Of a DNA stretch of 64,000 nt, positions 62,639-64,000 are shown piece by piece; the first letter of the stretch is position 1, and every line of letters starts with the position of its first letter. The translations under genes and the position numbers were made by a program. Below the pieces are notes generated by a model. The model saw only the letters and a list, made by a program, of their open reading frames with translations. It searched no databases and was not told where the DNA came from. Source of the stretch: Clostridium kluyveri (lineage in GTDB: Bacteria > Bacillota > Clostridia > Clostridiales > Clostridiaceae); NCBI RefSeq assembly GCF_001902295.1, contig NZ_CP018335.1, positions 1,240,001-1,304,000 of the forward strand, in the 5' to 3' direction.

Positions 62639-64000
62639 ATGTCGAAAAAAACAATAAATCTTAACTTAACGGAAGTAGAAAACAGAGAGACGAGATTAGG
62701 AACTATAACTGCTTGGGATGGTTCGGCAACTGAGTTGTGGAAGGAATCAAACTATGAATTGAGAAGTCAAAGAAAACATGATGGTTGTGGAAAACAGAAG
62801 GCTTGTCGGTTATGTGAATTAAATTCACCCTTAAATCAACAGACGATGTGTGCTAATGCTATTGTTGAATGTCAAATAGGAAATATTACAGACTGTGTAC
62901 TTATTCAGCATGCTCCAATTGGATGTTCGGCAGATAACCCCTGGTTTAATCTTGCCTTTAACATGGGACTTGGAAGAAGAAATAAACCACCACAGAATTT
63001 ACAGATTTACAGCACAAATCTTTTGGAAAATGATATGGTTTTTGGTGCTTCAGATAAACTAAAACAAACAATACGAGATGCAAAGGAACGTTTTAATCCT
63101 AAGGCAATTTTTATTTCCATGGCGTGTGCTACTGCTATTATAGGTGAAGATATAGAGAGTGTTGCAGAAGAGATGGAAAAAGAAATTGGAGTGACAGTTA
63201 TTCCCTTACATTGCGAAGGATTTCGATCAAAACACTGGAGTACTGGATTTGATATTTCACAGCATGGAGTTTTACGTCAAATAGTAAAACGTAAACCTGA
63301 AAAGCAAAAAGATTTAATTAACATCGTAGCTTTGTGGGGAACTGATTATTTTACAGAAATGTTAAAACCCCTTGGTCTGAGAGTAAATTATATGATAGAT
63401 ATGGCAAGCTATGATGAACTTGCCCAAGCATCGGAAGCTGTGGCTACTGCAACTTTTTGTCACACACTTGGTTCTTATATGGCTACAGCACTTGAGGAAC
63501 ATTTTGGTGTTCCACAGGTTGATGCACCTCAGCCTTATGGAATTGCAGGTACGGATGCATGGTTCAGGGCAATTGGTAAAATTGTTGGCAAAGAAAAAGA
63601 AACCGAAGAGTATATAAAGAATGAACATGAAAAAGTACTTCCCAAAATTGAAGAATTGCGTAAAAAGTTTAAAGGAATTAAAGGATTTGTTATGACAGGT
63701 TCATCTTATGCACATAGTCTTATTTCAGTTTTGCGTGAATTAGGAATAGGTGTTGATGGTTCTGTAGTATTCCATCACGATCCTGTTTATGATGGTGGAC
63801 ATGAGAATCAGGATACGCTGAATGAACTTATAAGCACTTATGGAGATATTCCTAATTTTACAGTAAGTAAAACACAGGCATTCCAACTAAATGCCCTATT
63901 TAAACGAGTAAAGACAGATTTTGTAATAATTCGACATCAAGGACTTGCACCTGAAGCGGCAAAACTTGGTATCCCATCTTTAGCCATGGGTGATGAGCAT
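62639..64000 (+). CDS. Nitrogenase-like component 1, NifD-type catalytic subunit (3' partial)
   Basis: At least 454 residues; the frame is open at the window end. It is homologous to NifD. P-cluster-type Cys71 (QTMCANA), Cys96 (HAPIGC) and Cys163 (SMACATAIIGED) align with NifD Cys62, 88 and 154. Cys274 (ATFCHTLGSY) aligns with the cofactor ligand Cys275. The segment aligned to the NifD Gln191/His195 region reads HWSTGFD, so those N2-reduction residues are replaced (about W200 and F204). Extra cysteines at 50, 56 and 59 (CGKQKACRLC) precede the core. Starts 24 bases after the NifH-like gene, AGAAAGGG site. Likely a group-IV-like nitrogenase homologue rather than true NifD; substrate inferred from SAM control as a sulfur compound. 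Confidence 0.88.
   Translation, partial: MSKKTINLNLTEVENRETRLGTITAWDGSATELWKESNYELRSQRKHDGCGKQKACRLCELNSPLNQQTMCANAIVECQIGNITDCVLIQHAPIGCSADNPWFNLAFNMGLGRRNKPPQNLQIYSTNLLENDMVFGASDKLKQTIRDAKERFNPKAIFISMACATAIIGEDIESVAEEMEKEIGVTVIPLHCEGFRSKHWSTGFDISQHGVLRQIVKRKPEKQKDLINIVALWGTDYFTEMLKPLGLRVNYMIDMASYDELAQASEAVATATFCHTLGSYMATALEEHFGVPQVDAPQPYGIAGTDAWFRAIGKIVGKEKETEEYIKNEHEKVLPKIEELRKKFKGIKGFVMTGSSYAHSLISVLRELGIGVDGSVVFHHDPVYDGGHENQDTLNELISTYGDIPNFTVSKTQAFQLNALFKRVKTDFVIIRHQGLAPEAAKLGIPSLAMGDEH

Noticed and set aside
62639..64000. Calling the component-1 gene nifD
   Set aside because: Cluster cysteines match NifD, but the Gln191/His195 segment and the N-terminus do not, and a SAM-I riboswitch controls it. 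A nitrogenase-like label is safer.

Overview
The window looks like a chromosomal piece of a low-GC, endospore-forming Clostridium. Signs are the strong A+T bias, AGGAGG-type ribosome sites with frequent TTG and GTG starts, clostridial protein types (YaaR, CvfB, AddB, SleL-like LysM-GH18, QueH, DUF815 ATPase), a T-box and a SAM-I riboswitch. The protein set is compatible with the C. kluyveri / C. ljungdahlii side of the genus, but the species cannot be fixed from sequence reading alone. I saw no tRNA, rRNA, CRISPR array, prophage or intact insertion sequence.

Layout. 0-24 kb is mostly housekeeping: a peptidoglycan peptidase (5' partial), YaaR, a Ca-type P-ATPase, CvfB, NAD synthetase, an NfeD/SPFH membrane pair, a sugar-nucleotide transferase with a degenerate phosphomannomutase half, AddB, SurE, a TalC-type aldolase, an unassigned non-coding transcript behind a consensus promoter, an ECF sigma factor with a DUF4367 membrane partner, and a cysteine T-box operon (methyltransferase-mccB-mccA) for methionine-to-cysteine conversion. 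24-27.7 kb is a decayed area: a broken amidase and two secreted proteins sharing a signal-peptide type. 27.9-43.2 kb holds two LysR-controlled gene sets that look like quinate/shikimate (hydroaromatic) metabolism. They contain type I dehydroquinase, two YdiB-like dehydrogenases, two large FMN/Fe-S/FAD ene-reductases, a YdiN-like and an ACS-type MFS transporter, and a metal TIM-barrel enzyme. A secreted glucuronyl-epimerase-like gene with a frameshift and a hydrolase sit between the sets. 43-47 kb has two sugar-aminotransferase-type genes behind a MerR-methyltransferase fusion. 47-61 kb is mixed: GlnRS, a polysaccharide deacetylase, AsnB, a nitroreductase, a DUF815 ATPase, QueH, a MalY-type C-S lyase, an asparaginase-II-like protein and an ABC exporter.

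The most striking locus is the right end (61.4-64.0 kb). A consensus promoter, a SAM-I riboswitch with its terminator, and a second attenuator-like hairpin precede a NifH-like Fe protein and a NifD-like component-1 protein that runs off the window. The component-1 protein keeps the P-cluster and cofactor cysteines. It appears to lack the nitrogenase residues at the alpha-Gln191 and alpha-His195 positions. SAM control of a nitrogenase-like enzyme points to sulfur/methionine salvage (methylthio-alkane-reductase-like chemistry) rather than nitrogen fixation. This is the best candidate for an underdescribed system.

A second notable item is a structured dispersed element of about 160-210 nt, with two good copies (55.93-56.14 kb minus, 59.37-59.53 kb plus) and two partial ones (1.28-1.38 kb, 27.8 kb). 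It is either a non-coding RNA family or a non-autonomous mobile element.
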